Shown here: piece after piece, positions 8,329-16,892 of the stretch
Layout: every line of letters begins with the position of its first letter
Position numbering within the stretch: position 1 is the stretch's first letter
Source: Sva-07 sp963716095
Lineage (GTDB): Bacteria > Actinomycetota > Acidimicrobiia > Acidimicrobiales > Ilumatobacteraceae
DNA: 64,000 nt
Assembly: GCA_963716095.1 (NCBI GenBank)
Contig: CAVQSV010000023.1
Span: 186,001 to 250,000, forward strand
Direction of reading: 5' to 3'
Position numbers and translations under genes: made by a program
Notes under the pieces: generated by a model
Seen by the model: only the letters and a program-made list of their open reading frames with translations
Database searches by the model: none
Told to the model about the DNA's origin: nothing

Positions 8329-9654
8329 TCAGCCGCCCCAGGGGCCCCAGCCGCCAGCTCGCTGATACAGGGTGTAGGCGGCGATGGCGTTGGCCCGCGG
8401 GTCGAACAGGTCCTCCGCCGAGTCGATGCCGAGCGACGCGAGCCAGCTTCGGTGGACGCTGTAGTAGATCTGGAAGAGCCCGTAGCAGCAGAAGTTGTTG
8501 ACGTTGGAACGATGGTTGCTCTCGCGCCAGGCGATCTCCAGCGCCCGCTCCTCGAGTTCATCGGGCCAGACCTCGCGGATGATGGCCGTGGCCTCCGTCT
8601 CGGGAACCGCAGCCGGTCGTGGGGGCGACGTCGTCGCCGGCGTGGTGGCGGGCGCAGCTGTCGTCGGTGCCTGTGTCGAGGTTCCGCTGGGGGCGGGAGC
8701 GGTGGCGGCCGGTGATCGCGTGGGCGTGGCGGCGGCCGTCGTGGGCGGTGCGGGTGTGGCCGCGCCGACGGGCAGGCAGATCGAGCGGCCGGGGACCAGC
8801 ACGGTGTCGATCGATGCGTTGTTCACGCCGAGCAGGTCGGCGAGCGACACGCCGGCAGCGTCGGCGATTCGGATCCAGTAGTCGCCGGCGCCGAGTTCGT
8901 ACTCCCGTCCGCAGGCGTCGACTGTCGTGGCGGGCGTGGTGGCGGGCTCGGTGGCTGGCGTGGTCGCGGCCGAGTCACCGTCGGACTCCGGAGCCGACTC
9001 GAGCATGGCGACCTCGGAAGCATCCGCAGCGGTTGGCTCCGTTGCGGCGACGGGCGCATCGGTCTCGGCGGTGCTGCTGCCGGCTGCCGCCGTGTCAGCC
9101 TGGGTGGTGCCACCGCTTGTTGGAGTGACCGTCGCATCCTGTGCGTCGGACGAGGGCGTTGCAGTGGCCGCGTCGGTGCTGGACACGCCGGCGACCGCGG
9201 CGGGCAGTGCGTCGCCCGCGTCGGCGTCCGACTCGGAGCCCGATGCGGTGATGCCGAGCAGGAGCGGGGCCGCGAGCGTGATCACGACGGCCAGTCCGCC
9301 GAGTCGGGCGATGAGCGGGTCGATGCCGGGCTGGTGGCTCGGCACCGGTTCCGGCTCGAGGTCCCAGGCACCGTCGTCGATCGGCGCGCCCGCCAACGGT
9401 TCGCTGTCGTCGGGCTGATGAGAACGAACGCGTGGTTCTCCGTGTACTCGCCCGGCGTGATCGGTGCCGCCCGCGAGTCCGGCCCACCACCGTCCGATCG
9501 CGGCGCCGAGACCGTCACGCTCGCGCGTCGGCAGCGGTCGGGGGGTCCACTCGGTCTGCTCACCCCAGAACTCGTCGTGAGTGTCGGGGGTCGCTTCGGG
9601 GTCGTGTCGGTCGCTCGTCATGGAAGGGGAACACCGGTCTACTCGGTTCGTCAT
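8329..9654 (-). CDS. LysM and lysozyme-like (transglycosylase) cell-wall protein
   Basis: A 441-residue protein with a charged N-terminus (about 1-110), one membrane anchor (GLAVVITLAAPLLLGI), a long Ala/Thr/Ser/Pro linker, a LysM-like domain (CGREYELGAGDYWIRIADAA with VPGRSICLP), a second low-complexity linker, and a C-terminal lytic-transglycosylase-like domain. In that domain the catalytic glutamate is probably in EIAWRESNHRSNVNN, followed by CCYGLFQIYYSVHRSWL, like the GLFQ block of SLT/Rpf-type enzymes. The likely role is peptidoglycan remodelling outside the membrane. Met12 (9621) is an alternative start; neither has a clear Shine-Dalgarno. Linker length varies freely in such proteins. 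Confidence 0.85.
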   Translation of the reverse strand: MTNRVDRCSPSMTSDRHDPEATPDTHDEFWGEQTEWTPRPLPTRERDGLGAAIGRWWAGLAGGTDHAGRVHGEPRVRSHQPDDSEPLAGAPIDDGAWDLEPEPVPSHQPGIDPLIARLGGLAVVITLAAPLLLGITASGSESDADAGDALPAAVAGVSSTDAATATPSSDAQDATVTPTSGGTTQADTAAAGSSTAETDAPVAATEPTAADASEVAMLESAPESDGDSAATTPATEPATTPATTVDACGREYELGAGDYWIRIADAAGVSLADLLGVNNASIDTVLVPGRSICLPVGAATPAPPTTAAATPTRSPAATAPAPSGTSTQAPTTAAPATTPATTSPPRPAAVPETEATAIIREVWPDELEERALEIAWRESNHRSNVNNFCCYGLFQIYYSVHRSWLASLGIDSAEDLFDPRANAIAAYTLYQRAGGWGPWGG

Positions 9655-9717
9655 GAAACCGCAACATGGTCGTCATCCAAACGACATGCTTGTCATTTGG
9701 AACCCGGCCCCGAACAG

Positions 9718-9756
9718 CAGTCGACCGGCGCATCCTGACGATGCGCCGGTCGACTG
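9718..9756. terminator. Perfect 16-bp hairpin abutting the 3' end of tRNA-Ser(GCT)
   Basis: Arms CAGTCGACCGGCGCAT and its exact complement flank a 7-nt loop. The right arm overlaps the encoded CCA (9755-9757) by two bases, so the hairpin starts at the mature 3' end of the tRNA. Probable terminator; the overlap may also influence 3' processing. Confidence 0.75.
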
Positions 9757-9846
9757 GCGGAGAGGGTGGGATTTGAACCCACGGACCGTGTTACCACGAT
9801 CAACGCCTTAGCAGGGCGCCCCATTCGGCCGCTCTGGCACCTCTCC
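9755..9846 (-). tRNA. tRNA-Ser(GCT)
   Basis: Class II tRNA with acceptor GGAGAGG/CCTCTCC, anticodon loop CTGCTAA (GCT), a long variable arm (GATCGTGGTAACACGGTC) and T loop GGTTCAAATC. CCA is encoded. It reads AGC and AGU codons. It lies 38 nt from a second serine tRNA transcribed in the opposite direction. Confidence 0.95.
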
Positions 9847-9884
9847 TGGGAGCCCCGGAGTGTAGCGCCGGTAACCTCGATCCC

Positions 9885-9972
9885 GGAACGGTGGCAGAGC
9901 GGACGAATGCACCCGCCTTGAAAGCGGACGAACCGCAAGGTTCCGGGGGTTCGAATCCCCCCCGTTCCGCCA
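9885..9972 (+). tRNA. tRNA-Ser(TGA)
   Basis: Class II tRNA with acceptor GGAACGG paired to CCGTTCC, anticodon stem CCGC/GCGG enclosing CTTGAAA (anticodon TGA), a long variable arm and T loop GGTTCGAATC. CCA is encoded. It reads UCA and, by wobble, other UCN codons. Confidence 0.95.
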
Positions 9973-9985
9973 ATCGAAGCGCTGG

Positions 9986-10591
9986 CTAGCCCAGGCGGCG
10001 TGCGAGCTGTGCGGCGACGTCGTCACACTGCTGCTCGATGTCGACCACCGCCGCTTCGAACGCGCGGGGCGCCGACCCGGTCGGGTCGTCGACCTCGGGA
10101 ACGTCGGCTCGGAGGTACTCCCCTGCCGTGCGCTCGGCCGTCAGCGACTCGACCCACGCACGGATGTCGCCACCGTCACCACCGGCGTCGATGTCGTCGC
10201 CGCCATCGATACCGCGCGCTGTCGCAGCGAGGAACTCGGGCAGCGTCAACGCCCGTCGGAACGCGGCCGACGAGAGCGCGGCGATCTTGACGACGTGATC
10301 GCGCTCGGCGGTCAGGATCAGATCGGCACCGTCCACGAGCGAGGCGGTGGTGGTCGAGCTGCGGTGTGTCGACACATCGAGCCCACGTCGTCGCATCGCG
10401 GCGACGGCGTCGTCGATCGCCGGCAGATCGACCGGACCGAAACCCGAGGAGCGAATCTGGGCCGCACTCGCACCGAGCCGTTCGGTGAGCTTCGACTCGA
10501 GCAGGGCTGCAGCCATCACCGACCTCGTGCGGTTGTGGCTGCACACCGTGAGGATGCGTACCGGACGCGATGCCTCGACCGCAGACGTCAA
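9986..10591 (-). CDS. Low-molecular-weight protein tyrosine phosphatase family
   Basis: The phosphate-binding loop CSHNRTRS (Cys17 to Arg23, CX5R) lies right at the N-terminus as in LMW phosphatases and arsenate reductases of the same fold. The general-acid aspartate is probably in VPEVDDPTGSAPRAFEAA near the end. SSGFGPVDLPAIDDAVAAMRRRG matches the family's helix region. The only fitting start is TTG at 10589-10591, which overlaps the SDR stop as TTGA. The protein is 201 residues. Substrate is unknown; related actinobacterial proteins are annotated as protein-tyrosine phosphatases. Confidence 0.85.
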   Translation of the reverse strand: MTSAVEASRPVRILTVCSHNRTRSVMAAALLESKLTERLGASAAQIRSSGFGPVDLPAIDDAVAAMRRRGLDVSTHRSSTTTASLVDGADLILTAERDHVVKIAALSSAAFRRALTLPEFLAATARGIDGGDDIDAGGDGGDIRAWVESLTAERTAGEYLRADVPEVDDPTGSAPRAFEAAVVDIEQQCDDVAAQLARRLG

Positions 10592-11484
10592 CGCAAGTCC
10601 AGCCCGAAGACGCCGTGGAACGCCTCGTAGTACTCGTCGTCTTCCTCGATCGCTCCCATCGCAATCCAGTCGACGTCGTCGATCCGGTCGTGGAGTTCCG
10701 CCAACTCGGCGCCGCCCCAGCTGACCGGGTAGCGCAGGCGGTGCTCCTCGGTGACGATCGCCTGATGGATCACCTGGGCCACCTCGAACGGATCGGTCGC
10801 ATTGGCCATCCCGGCCATGTAGAACTGGAACATCCGTCGATAGTGGGCGTCGTACGCACCGGTCGAGTTCGGAGCGTCGATGTTCTTGGCGAAGATCGCC
10901 GACTTGGTCACGCCCGGTTCGATGATCGCCACGCGGATCCCGAACGGCGCCAGCTCCTGCGCCAATCCTTCGCTGAGCCCTTCGAACGCCCACTTGGACG
11001 CGACGTACGGCGACTGGGCAAGCGCAGCGATCCGGCCGGCGACCGACGTGATGTTGACGATCGTGCCGCTGCCGCGTTCGCGCATCTGCGGCAGCACCGC
11101 CTGGATACAGCGCACGGCGCCGCACAGGTTCACATTCATGACCGACAGGTACATCTCGGGCGGGCACTCCTCGGCCACGGCATTGCCGCCGACTCCGGCG
11201 TTGTTGACCAGATGGTCGACACGACCGGTCGCAGCAAGGATCTCGGCGAATCCGGCACGAACCGACTCGTCGTCGGCGACGTCGAGCTCGAACAGCTCGA
11301 CCGACACGTCAGCCGCTGCGGCCATGTTCTGCAGCTTCTCGGCCTTGTCGATCGAGCGCACGGTTCCGATCACCCGATGACCCTGCTTGGCAAGGTGGAT
11401 CGCGGTGGCGCGCCCGATCCCGGAGTTCGCTCCGGTGACCACACTCACGGGACGATCATCGGTGGCCTGCTGCTCGTTCGACAT
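10588..11484 (-). CDS. Short-chain dehydrogenase/reductase
   Basis: Classical SDR oxidoreductase of 298 residues. The cofactor motif TGANSGIG spans residues 17-24, NNAG is in DHLVNNAGVGG, and the catalytic pair is in YVASK; the catalytic serine is in NITSVAG. A basic residue after the glycine motif suggests NADP(H). Starting at the ATG at 11482-11484 avoids an unlikely Ala/Arg-rich extension. It is upstream of and overlaps the LMW phosphatase. The substrate cannot be named; the fold and C-terminal extension resemble SDRs acting on steroids or hydrophobic alcohols, which is a weak hint only. Confidence 0.88.
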   Translation of the reverse strand: MSNEQQATDDRPVSVVTGANSGIGRATAIHLAKQGHRVIGTVRSIDKAEKLQNMAAAADVSVELFELDVADDESVRAGFAEILAATGRVDHLVNNAGVGGNAVAEECPPEMYLSVMNVNLCGAVRCIQAVLPQMRERGSGTIVNITSVAGRIAALAQSPYVASKWAFEGLSEGLAQELAPFGIRVAIIEPGVTKSAIFAKNIDAPNSTGAYDAHYRRMFQFYMAGMANATDPFEVAQVIHQAIVTEEHRLRYPVSWGGAELAELHDRIDDVDWIAMGAIEEDDEYYEAFHGVFGLDLR

Positions 11485-11565
11485 GCGCCGAGCGTAGGCG
11501 CGGACCGCCGCCACCGAGTGGGCGGAAGTGGAAGCGGCGGCCACCCGGCCGCTTTCGTCTGTGCC

Positions 11566-12507
11566 CTATCTGCTGATCGAGCCCTGGATGTCGCGCACCC
11601 AGTCGTCGGCCTCGCGCCAGCGACTGTCGGCATGCTCGCGCGTCGTGTCGGACTGATCGTCGGCGGCGGGGTACGAACCGAGGAATTTGACGCCCCCCTG
11701 CTTGGCGTGCAGCGCCCGCATCGTGTCGGCGAGCAGTTCATCGGACACGTGCGCCTCGGCGTACACGATGAAGCAGTAGTCGCCCAGACCGCCCGCTTTG
11801 GTCGGGCGACTGGTGAGGTTCGACAGGTTGATCCGGCGGGCGGTGAACTCCTGCAGGATCGACACGAGGCTGCCCGGCTCGTCGGCGCGCTGATAGATCA
11901 CGAGCGCCGTCTTGTCGTTCCCGGTCGGCGCGGGCACCCCGTTGCGAGCGACGACCACGAATCGGGTCTGATTGCCGTCGTGGTCGGCGATGTCGGCTGC
12001 GACGACGTCGAGGCCGTAGACGGTCGCAGCGACTCGTGGGCCGAGCGCAGCGCAGCTGACGCTGTCGGACTCGCTCACCAGGCGCGCCGCGTCGGCAGTG
12101 CTGTAGGCGGCACGAATCTCGGCGTCGGGCAACTGCTCGCGCAGGTACCGATGGCACTGCGCCGTGGCCACGGGGATCGAGTAGATCTCGGTCACGTCGG
12201 ACAACGACACGCCGGGCTTGGCGAGCAGGCAGTGCTCGATGTCGATCACGATCTCGCGATGGATCACCAGGTCGTGGTCGAACGCCAACGCGTCCTGCGT
12301 GAAGTTGACCATGCCTTCGATCGAGTTCTCGATCGGCACCACGCCGACGTCGACCTCGCCCTGCTCGACCGCGTCGAGCACGTCGGGCACCGTGCGATAC
12401 GCGACGTGTTCGACCTCGGAGAGATCGGATTGTGAGAGGAGTGCCTGCTGGGTGAAGGTGCCGAATGGACCGAAGAACCCGACCCGTTCGACTTCGCTCG
12501 TTGACAT
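11566..12507 (-). CDS. pheA: Prephenate dehydratase
   Basis: Converts prephenate to phenylpyruvate in phenylalanine biosynthesis. The 313-residue monofunctional enzyme has the catalytic domain in residues 1-190 with GPFGTFTQQAL, VPIENSIEGMV and the conserved NQTRFVVV (the TRF motif needed for activity), and a C-terminal ACT regulatory domain (KTALVIYQRADEPGSLVSIL, then NLTSRPTK) for feedback by phenylalanine. The ATG at 12505-12507 is the natural start. A larB gene begins 67 nt away in the opposite direction, so the gap holds a divergent promoter pair. Confidence 0.95.
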   Translation of the reverse strand: MSTSEVERVGFFGPFGTFTQQALLSQSDLSEVEHVAYRTVPDVLDAVEQGEVDVGVVPIENSIEGMVNFTQDALAFDHDLVIHREIVIDIEHCLLAKPGVSLSDVTEIYSIPVATAQCHRYLREQLPDAEIRAAYSTADAARLVSESDSVSCAALGPRVAATVYGLDVVAADIADHDGNQTRFVVVARNGVPAPTGNDKTALVIYQRADEPGSLVSILQEFTARRINLSNLTSRPTKAGGLGDYCFIVYAEAHVSDELLADTMRALHAKQGGVKFLGSYPAADDQSDTTREHADSRWREADDWVRDIQGSISR

Positions 12508-12574
12508 CGTCGCCAACACTACGGGGCGATCGCCGGGCGGGGCCGTTCGGTTGCGTACGTGGCACGATGACCGG

Positions 12575-13324
12575 GTGGACGAACTCGGCCTGCGGGCACT
12601 CCTCGACGATGTGCAATCGGGAGCGATGTCGCCCGACGACGCCGTGGACCGTCTCCGTCGCCTGCCGTTCGCCGACGTCGACGGCGCCACCGTCGACCAC
12701 CACCGCCACCTTCGCTCCGGGCTGCCCGAAGCGATCTACGGCCCGGGCAAGTCGCCGGCCCAATGCGTGGCCATCGTCGGCGAGCTGCTCGCCCACGGCA
12801 CCGGCCCGGTGCTGCTGACCCGCACCGATGACGCCCAGCGAACTGCGTGCCTCGACGCCCATGGAGCCGCGGTCGAGGCCAGCCGCTCGATGGTGTGGCG
12901 CCTGCCGGAGGCGACCTCGCCGGCGAAGATCGCCGTGGTCACCGCCGGCACCAGCGACATCCCGGTGGCCGACGAAGCAGCGCTCGCGCTGCGCGCCTAC
13001 GGCTTCGATCCGACCGTGGTCACCGATGTCGGTGTCGCTGGTCTGCACCGGCTGCTCGCACGCCTCGACGACCTCACCGACGCCGACGCGCTGATCGTCG
13101 TGGCGGGTATGGAGGGCGCACTGGCAAGCGTGCTCGGAGGACTCAGCGGTGCTCCGGTGGTGGCGGTACCGACCAGCGTCGGATACGGGGCAGGGCTCGA
13201 TGGGGTCACTGCGCTGCTGGCCATGCACGCCTCCTGCGCAAGCGGCGTCACCGTGGTCGGCATCGACAACGGCTTCGGTGCCGCCTGTGCGATCGCCCGC
13301 ATGTTCACCTGGCCGAATCGATGA
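12575..13324 (+). CDS. larB: LarB, pyridinium-3,5-biscarboxylic acid mononucleotide synthase
   Basis: Carboxylates and hydrolyses nicotinic acid adenine dinucleotide as the first step of nickel-pincer nucleotide cofactor synthesis. The C-terminal half is a PurE-like domain (VVTAGTSDIPVADEAALAL, VAGMEGALASVLGGL, VPTSVGYGAGLDGVTALL). The N-terminal half has the LarB-specific LPEAIYGPGKSPAQCVAI block. The start is a GTG at 12575; no in-frame ATG precedes it. The end overlaps larC as ATGA, so the two are translationally coupled. LarE, the sulfur donor, is not in the window and must be elsewhere if the pathway works. Confidence 0.93.
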   Translation: MDELGLRALLDDVQSGAMSPDDAVDRLRRLPFADVDGATVDHHRHLRSGLPEAIYGPGKSPAQCVAIVGELLAHGTGPVLLTRTDDAQRTACLDAHGAAVEASRSMVWRLPEATSPAKIAVVTAGTSDIPVADEAALALRAYGFDPTVVTDVGVAGLHRLLARLDDLTDADALIVVAGMEGALASVLGGLSGAPVVAVPTSVGYGAGLDGVTALLAMHASCASGVTVVGIDNGFGAACAIARMFTWPNR

Positions 13325-14571
13325 GCGACACGGCCGAGCGGACGATCGCCTGGTTCAACTGCCAGGCCGGCGTTGCGGGTGACATGACGATGGCGTCCCT
13401 GGTGGACGCCGGCGCCAACCCTGATGAGGTCGCCACGGTCATCGCTGGCCTCGGCGTCGACGGCTACGCACTGCTGTTCGAACGCGTGCAGCGCTGCGGC
13501 GTGGGCGCAACCTGGGCCAACGTCGTCGTCGACCACGATCACGCCTCGCACGACGGTCGTGCCGATCAGGACACGCCGCACCGACCGGCGCGTGAGGTCT
13601 TGGCCCTGCTCGATGCCGCCGAACTGCCCCCACGCGTCCGCGGTCGGGCTCGGCGGGTCTTCCTACGATTGGCGGAGGTCGAAGGCGCCATCCACGGCGT
13701 CGACCCCACCGAGGTGGAATTCCACGAAGTCGGAGCCCTCGACTCGATCGTCGACGTGGTCGGCGTGTGCGCAGCGCTCGAGTCACTCGACATCGACGAG
13801 GTGTGGTGCAGCCCGATCGCCGTGGGCCACGGGGAGGTTCGCAGCGCCCACGGCGTCATTCCGAACCCCGCGCCCGCCACGGTCACCCTGCTCGCCGACG
13901 CCGGTGCACCATCTCGCGGCATCGACACGACCATGGAGGTGTCGACACCGACCGGCGTTGCGCTGATGACCACGTTGGCAACGGGCTTCGGGGCGATGCC
14001 CGCGATGTCGACGAGCGCCGTCGGCCACGGCGCAGGCACCGCCGACACCGCCGAGCGCGCGAACGTCGTGCAGGTGGTGGTCGGCCGACGCGGTGGCCAT
14101 GACGACAGTGCCGACGCCGACGGAACCCCGGTGGCGCTGCTCGAAGCGAACGTCGACGACATCACCGGCGAAGTGCTCGCTCACGCCATCGGTCGGCTGC
14201 TCACCGCGGGCGCCCACGATGCATGGGTCACGCCGATCGTGATGAAGAAGGGACGCCCGGCCCACACGGTGAGCGTGCTGTGCGATCCGGCTTCGGTCGC
14301 CTCGCTGCGTTCGGTCATCCTCGACGAAACGGGCTCGCTCGGGGTGCGGATGTCGATGCTGCACCGCTGGCCACAGCAGCGCACCGAAGCAACCGTCGAC
14401 GTCGAGGGGCACACGATTCGCGTCAAGGTCGCCGCGCATCGCATCAAGGTCGAATTCGACGATGCCGCCGCGGCGGCCGTTTCGCTCGGCGTACCCGTCC
14501 GGGTCGTGCTCGATCGCGCAGCCCGTGCTGCCGACGAAACCACGAACCCTCGACAACGCGACAGTCCGTAG
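13321..14571 (+). CDS. larC: LarC, nickel insertion protein for the nickel-pincer cofactor
   Basis: CTP-dependent cyclometallase that puts nickel into the pincer nucleotide. The 416-residue protein carries the LarC signature near the start (NCQAGVAGDMTMASLVDAG), the middle FHEVGALDSIVDVVG and CSPIAVGHGEV blocks, and the C-terminal ALLEANVDDITGEVLAHA and MKKGRPAHTVSVL. In Lactobacillus the two halves are made by programmed frameshifting; here a single continuous frame covers both. The ATG at 13321 overlaps the larB stop. The user enzyme, a lactate racemase or another LarA homologue, is not encoded nearby. Confidence 0.94.
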   Translation: MSDTAERTIAWFNCQAGVAGDMTMASLVDAGANPDEVATVIAGLGVDGYALLFERVQRCGVGATWANVVVDHDHASHDGRADQDTPHRPAREVLALLDAAELPPRVRGRARRVFLRLAEVEGAIHGVDPTEVEFHEVGALDSIVDVVGVCAALESLDIDEVWCSPIAVGHGEVRSAHGVIPNPAPATVTLLADAGAPSRGIDTTMEVSTPTGVALMTTLATGFGAMPAMSTSAVGHGAGTADTAERANVVQVVVGRRGGHDDSADADGTPVALLEANVDDITGEVLAHAIGRLLTAGAHDAWVTPIVMKKGRPAHTVSVLCDPASVASLRSVILDETGSLGVRMSMLHRWPQQRTEATVDVEGHTIRVKVAAHRIKVEFDDAAAAAVSLGVPVRVVLDRAARAADETTNPRQRDSP

Positions 14572-14583
14572 GCTCGAACTTCC

Positions 14584-16182
14584 GTGGGTTCGATCGCTGT
14601 CAGCCATCTCGCCTGGCAGCTGCCAGGGGGCGACGAGCTGTTTCGTGACGTCTCGTTCCGGGTCGGGGACGGCGATCGAGTGGCGATCGTCGGGGCCAAC
14701 GGGGTGGGCAAGTCGACGCTGCTGAAGCTGATCACCGGCGACCTCGATGCCAGCGAGGGAACCATCAGCATCGACGGCCATCTCGGCATCATGCACCAGC
14801 TCGTCGGCACCGCCGACCAGGCTGCGACGACGGTGCACGAACTCCTGGTGTCGATCGCCCCCGAACGACTTCGTGTCGCCGCCGAGCGACTGGCCGTGGC
14901 CGAGCAGCGCCTGGCCGATGAGCCGATGCAGTACGCCGACGCCCTGGCGGCCTGGGGCGACGCCGGCGGCTACGACCTCGAAGTCACGTGGAACGAGTGC
15001 GTGACCCGCGCCTTCGGTGAGTCGTTCGACCACGTCCGCGACCGGCCGCTGCGCACCTTGAGTGGTGGGGAACAGAAGCGGCTGGCGCTCGAGACGCTGC
15101 TGCGCAGCGAGTTCGACGTCCTGGTGCTCGACGAACCCGACAACTTCCTCGACGTGCCCGCCAAGCGCTGGCTCGAGGAACAGCTGAACGCCACCCGCAA
15201 GACCGTGCTCTTCATCAGCCACGACCGCGAGCTCCTTGCCGCCACCGCGAGCAAGGTCGTCACCGTCGAAGCGTGGGGGGCATGGACCCATGGCGGATCG
15301 TTTGCCGGCTACGCCGACGCGAAGGCACGCGAACACGACAAGCGAGACCGCGACCGCGCGCAGTACGACGACGAACGCCAGCGGCTCGAGGACTACGTGA
15401 AGCTGATGCGCGAGCGCGCCAAGATCAGCGAAGCGTTCGCCCCCAAGCTGAAGGCCGCCGAGACCAAGCTGCGCCACTTCGTCGAACGCAACGAGCGCCC
15501 GCCCGAGATGCGCGATCAACAGATCGACGTTCGGCTCCGCGGCGCACGCACCGGCAAACGGGCGGTGATCTGCGAAGCGCTGGAGATCGAAGGGCTCACC
15601 GACCCGTTCGACCTCGAGCTCTGGTACGGCGAGCGCGTCGCCGTGCTCGGCGGCAACGGGGTGGGCAAGAGCCACTTCCTCCGGCTGCTCGACCAAGTGA
15701 ACGCCACCGACGTCGCTGCAGGTCGCGTCGAGCACTCCGGTGTCTGCCGACTCGGTGCAGGAGTCGTCGCCGGCCTGTTCCACCAGACGCACGAGCACCC
15801 CGAGTGGCATGGCCGCGAGCTGATCGACATCTTGTACGGCCAGGACGTCGTGCTCGGCCCGGCGATGAGCATGCTGCGCCGGTACGAGCTCCACGGCTGC
15901 GCCCAGCAGACGTTCGACACGCTGTCAGGCGGCCAACAGGCAAGGTTTCAGGTGCTGCTCCTGGAGCTCTCCGGGGCAACCCTGCTGTTGCTCGACGAGC
16001 CCACGGACAACCTCGACCTCATGTCGGCCGAAGCGCTCGAACACGGCCTCGCCCAGTTCGACGGCACGGTGGTGGCGGTGACCCACGATCGGTGGTTCCT
16101 TCGAGGGTTCGACCGGTTCGTGGTGTTCGGCGACGACTGCGCCGTCACCGACCACACCACGCTGCCGACCGCCTGGGAGTGA
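14584..16182 (+). CDS. ABC-F family ATPase (EttA/Uup-like)
   Basis: A soluble double-ATPase without membrane segments, acting on ribosomes or stress responses. Domain 1 has GANGVGKST, LSGGEQKRLAL and VLVLDEPDNFLD; domain 2 has GGNGVGKSH (a His replaces the usual Thr/Ser at the end of Walker A), LSGGQQARFQVLLLE and LLLLDEPTDNLD. The linker between the two (about residues 235-310) is rich in Lys/Arg/Glu and matches an ABC_tran_2 type arm. The start is GTG 14584, 12 nt after larC. Length 532 residues is normal. The stop is the first three bases of the palindrome at 16180-16214. Confidence 0.92.
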   Translation: MGSIAVSHLAWQLPGGDELFRDVSFRVGDGDRVAIVGANGVGKSTLLKLITGDLDASEGTISIDGHLGIMHQLVGTADQAATTVHELLVSIAPERLRVAAERLAVAEQRLADEPMQYADALAAWGDAGGYDLEVTWNECVTRAFGESFDHVRDRPLRTLSGGEQKRLALETLLRSEFDVLVLDEPDNFLDVPAKRWLEEQLNATRKTVLFISHDRELLAATASKVVTVEAWGAWTHGGSFAGYADAKAREHDKRDRDRAQYDDERQRLEDYVKLMRERAKISEAFAPKLKAAETKLRHFVERNERPPEMRDQQIDVRLRGARTGKRAVICEALEIEGLTDPFDLELWYGERVAVLGGNGVGKSHFLRLLDQVNATDVAAGRVEHSGVCRLGAGVVAGLFHQTHEHPEWHGRELIDILYGQDVVLGPAMSMLRRYELHGCAQQTFDTLSGGQQARFQVLLLELSGATLLLLDEPTDNLDLMSAEALEHGLAQFDGTVVAVTHDRWFLRGFDRFVVFGDDCAVTDHTTLPTAWE

Positions 16183-16214
16183 TCACGTCTGGGGTCTGAC
16201 CCCTGGCGTGATCA
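16180..16214. terminator. Bipartite palindrome (GGGGTC-T-GACCCC core) containing both stop codons
   Basis: Arms of 17 nt around a T, 15 of 17 pairing: outer TGATCACG/CGTGATCA, a three-base spacer, inner GGGGTC/GACCCC. The first three bases are the TGA of the ABC-F gene and the last three are the complement of the TGA of the minus-strand thioredoxin-like gene. Same design as 4666-4698 with a different outer arm. Confidence 0.75.
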
Positions 16215-16892
16215 GGCGGGCGTGGACGGAACGGTCGCCTGGATCCAGGCGGCGAGGTCCTCGGCCGATTTCGCACCGCTGTCACGGTCGAGCACGTTGC
16301 CGTCGGCGTCGACGAGCATCAGATACGGGAATCCGCCGCCACCGTTGACCACGAACGCCGTCGACTCGACGCTGTCGGCCATCACCGGCCACTTCGTCGG
16401 CCAGTTCTTGTCGATCAACCAGTCGGATGGCGGGTAGTTGGGGCCGGTGTTGTCGACCCCGGTGCTGACGGCCACGACGTTCACTCCGTCGGGCAGGCCA
16501 CCTCGGTTGTCGAGTTCGATCAACTCGGGGATCTCGTCGTTGCAGTGCGGGCACCAGTGGGCGAGGAACACGTACAACGTGGCGTCATCGGTGGCACCAC
16601 CGATCGACATTGCGCTGCCGTCGAAGGAGGCACCGTCGACGACCGGGGTCGCCATGCCGATCGCCGGATCGACGTCGACCACAGCGCCCAACGACGGCAG
16701 CGGATCGCCGGTGACCTCGACGGGGCGGTTCTGCTCGACGTCGTCGCCGAAGTCCGGCTGAGATGTCTCGCCCGGGGCGAGCACCCCACCCGAGCTCTCG
16801 TCGTCGCCACCGGACAGCAGGACCGCGACTCCGGCGAGGCCCAGCACGAGCACGATGGCTCCGACGATGATGATCACGGTGCGGTTCTTCAC
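16212..16892 (-). CDS. Membrane-anchored thioredoxin-like (TlpA/DsbA-type) protein
   Basis: An exported thiol oxidoreductase of 226 residues: an N-terminal anchor (TVIIIVGAIVLVLGLAGVAVLL, about residues 5-26), an acidic linker, then a thioredoxin fold with the redox site HWCPHCN and the cis-proline region GGGFPYLMLVDADG. The CPHC motif favours an oxidising, DsbA-like role. It starts at GTG 16890-16892, overlapping the stop of the DsbB-like gene as GTGA. The pairing suggests a disulfide-forming couple: this protein oxidises substrates and the membrane partner reoxidises it. The partnership is inferred from gene order. Confidence 0.88.
   Translation of the reverse strand: MKNRTVIIIVGAIVLVLGLAGVAVLLSGGDDESSGGVLAPGETSQPDFGDDVEQNRPVEVTGDPLPSLGAVVDVDPAIGMATPVVDGASFDGSAMSIGGATDDATLYVFLAHWCPHCNDEIPELIELDNRGGLPDGVNVVAVSTGVDNTGPNYPPSDWLIDKNWPTKWPVMADSVESTAFVVNGGGGFPYLMLVDADGNVLDRDSGAKSAEDLAAWIQATVPSTPA

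Noticed and set aside
13783..15894. A 703-codon minus-strand frame opposite larC and the ABC-F gene
   Set aside because: No family resemblance, rich in Arg/Val/His from complementing conserved genes, and no ribosome site.
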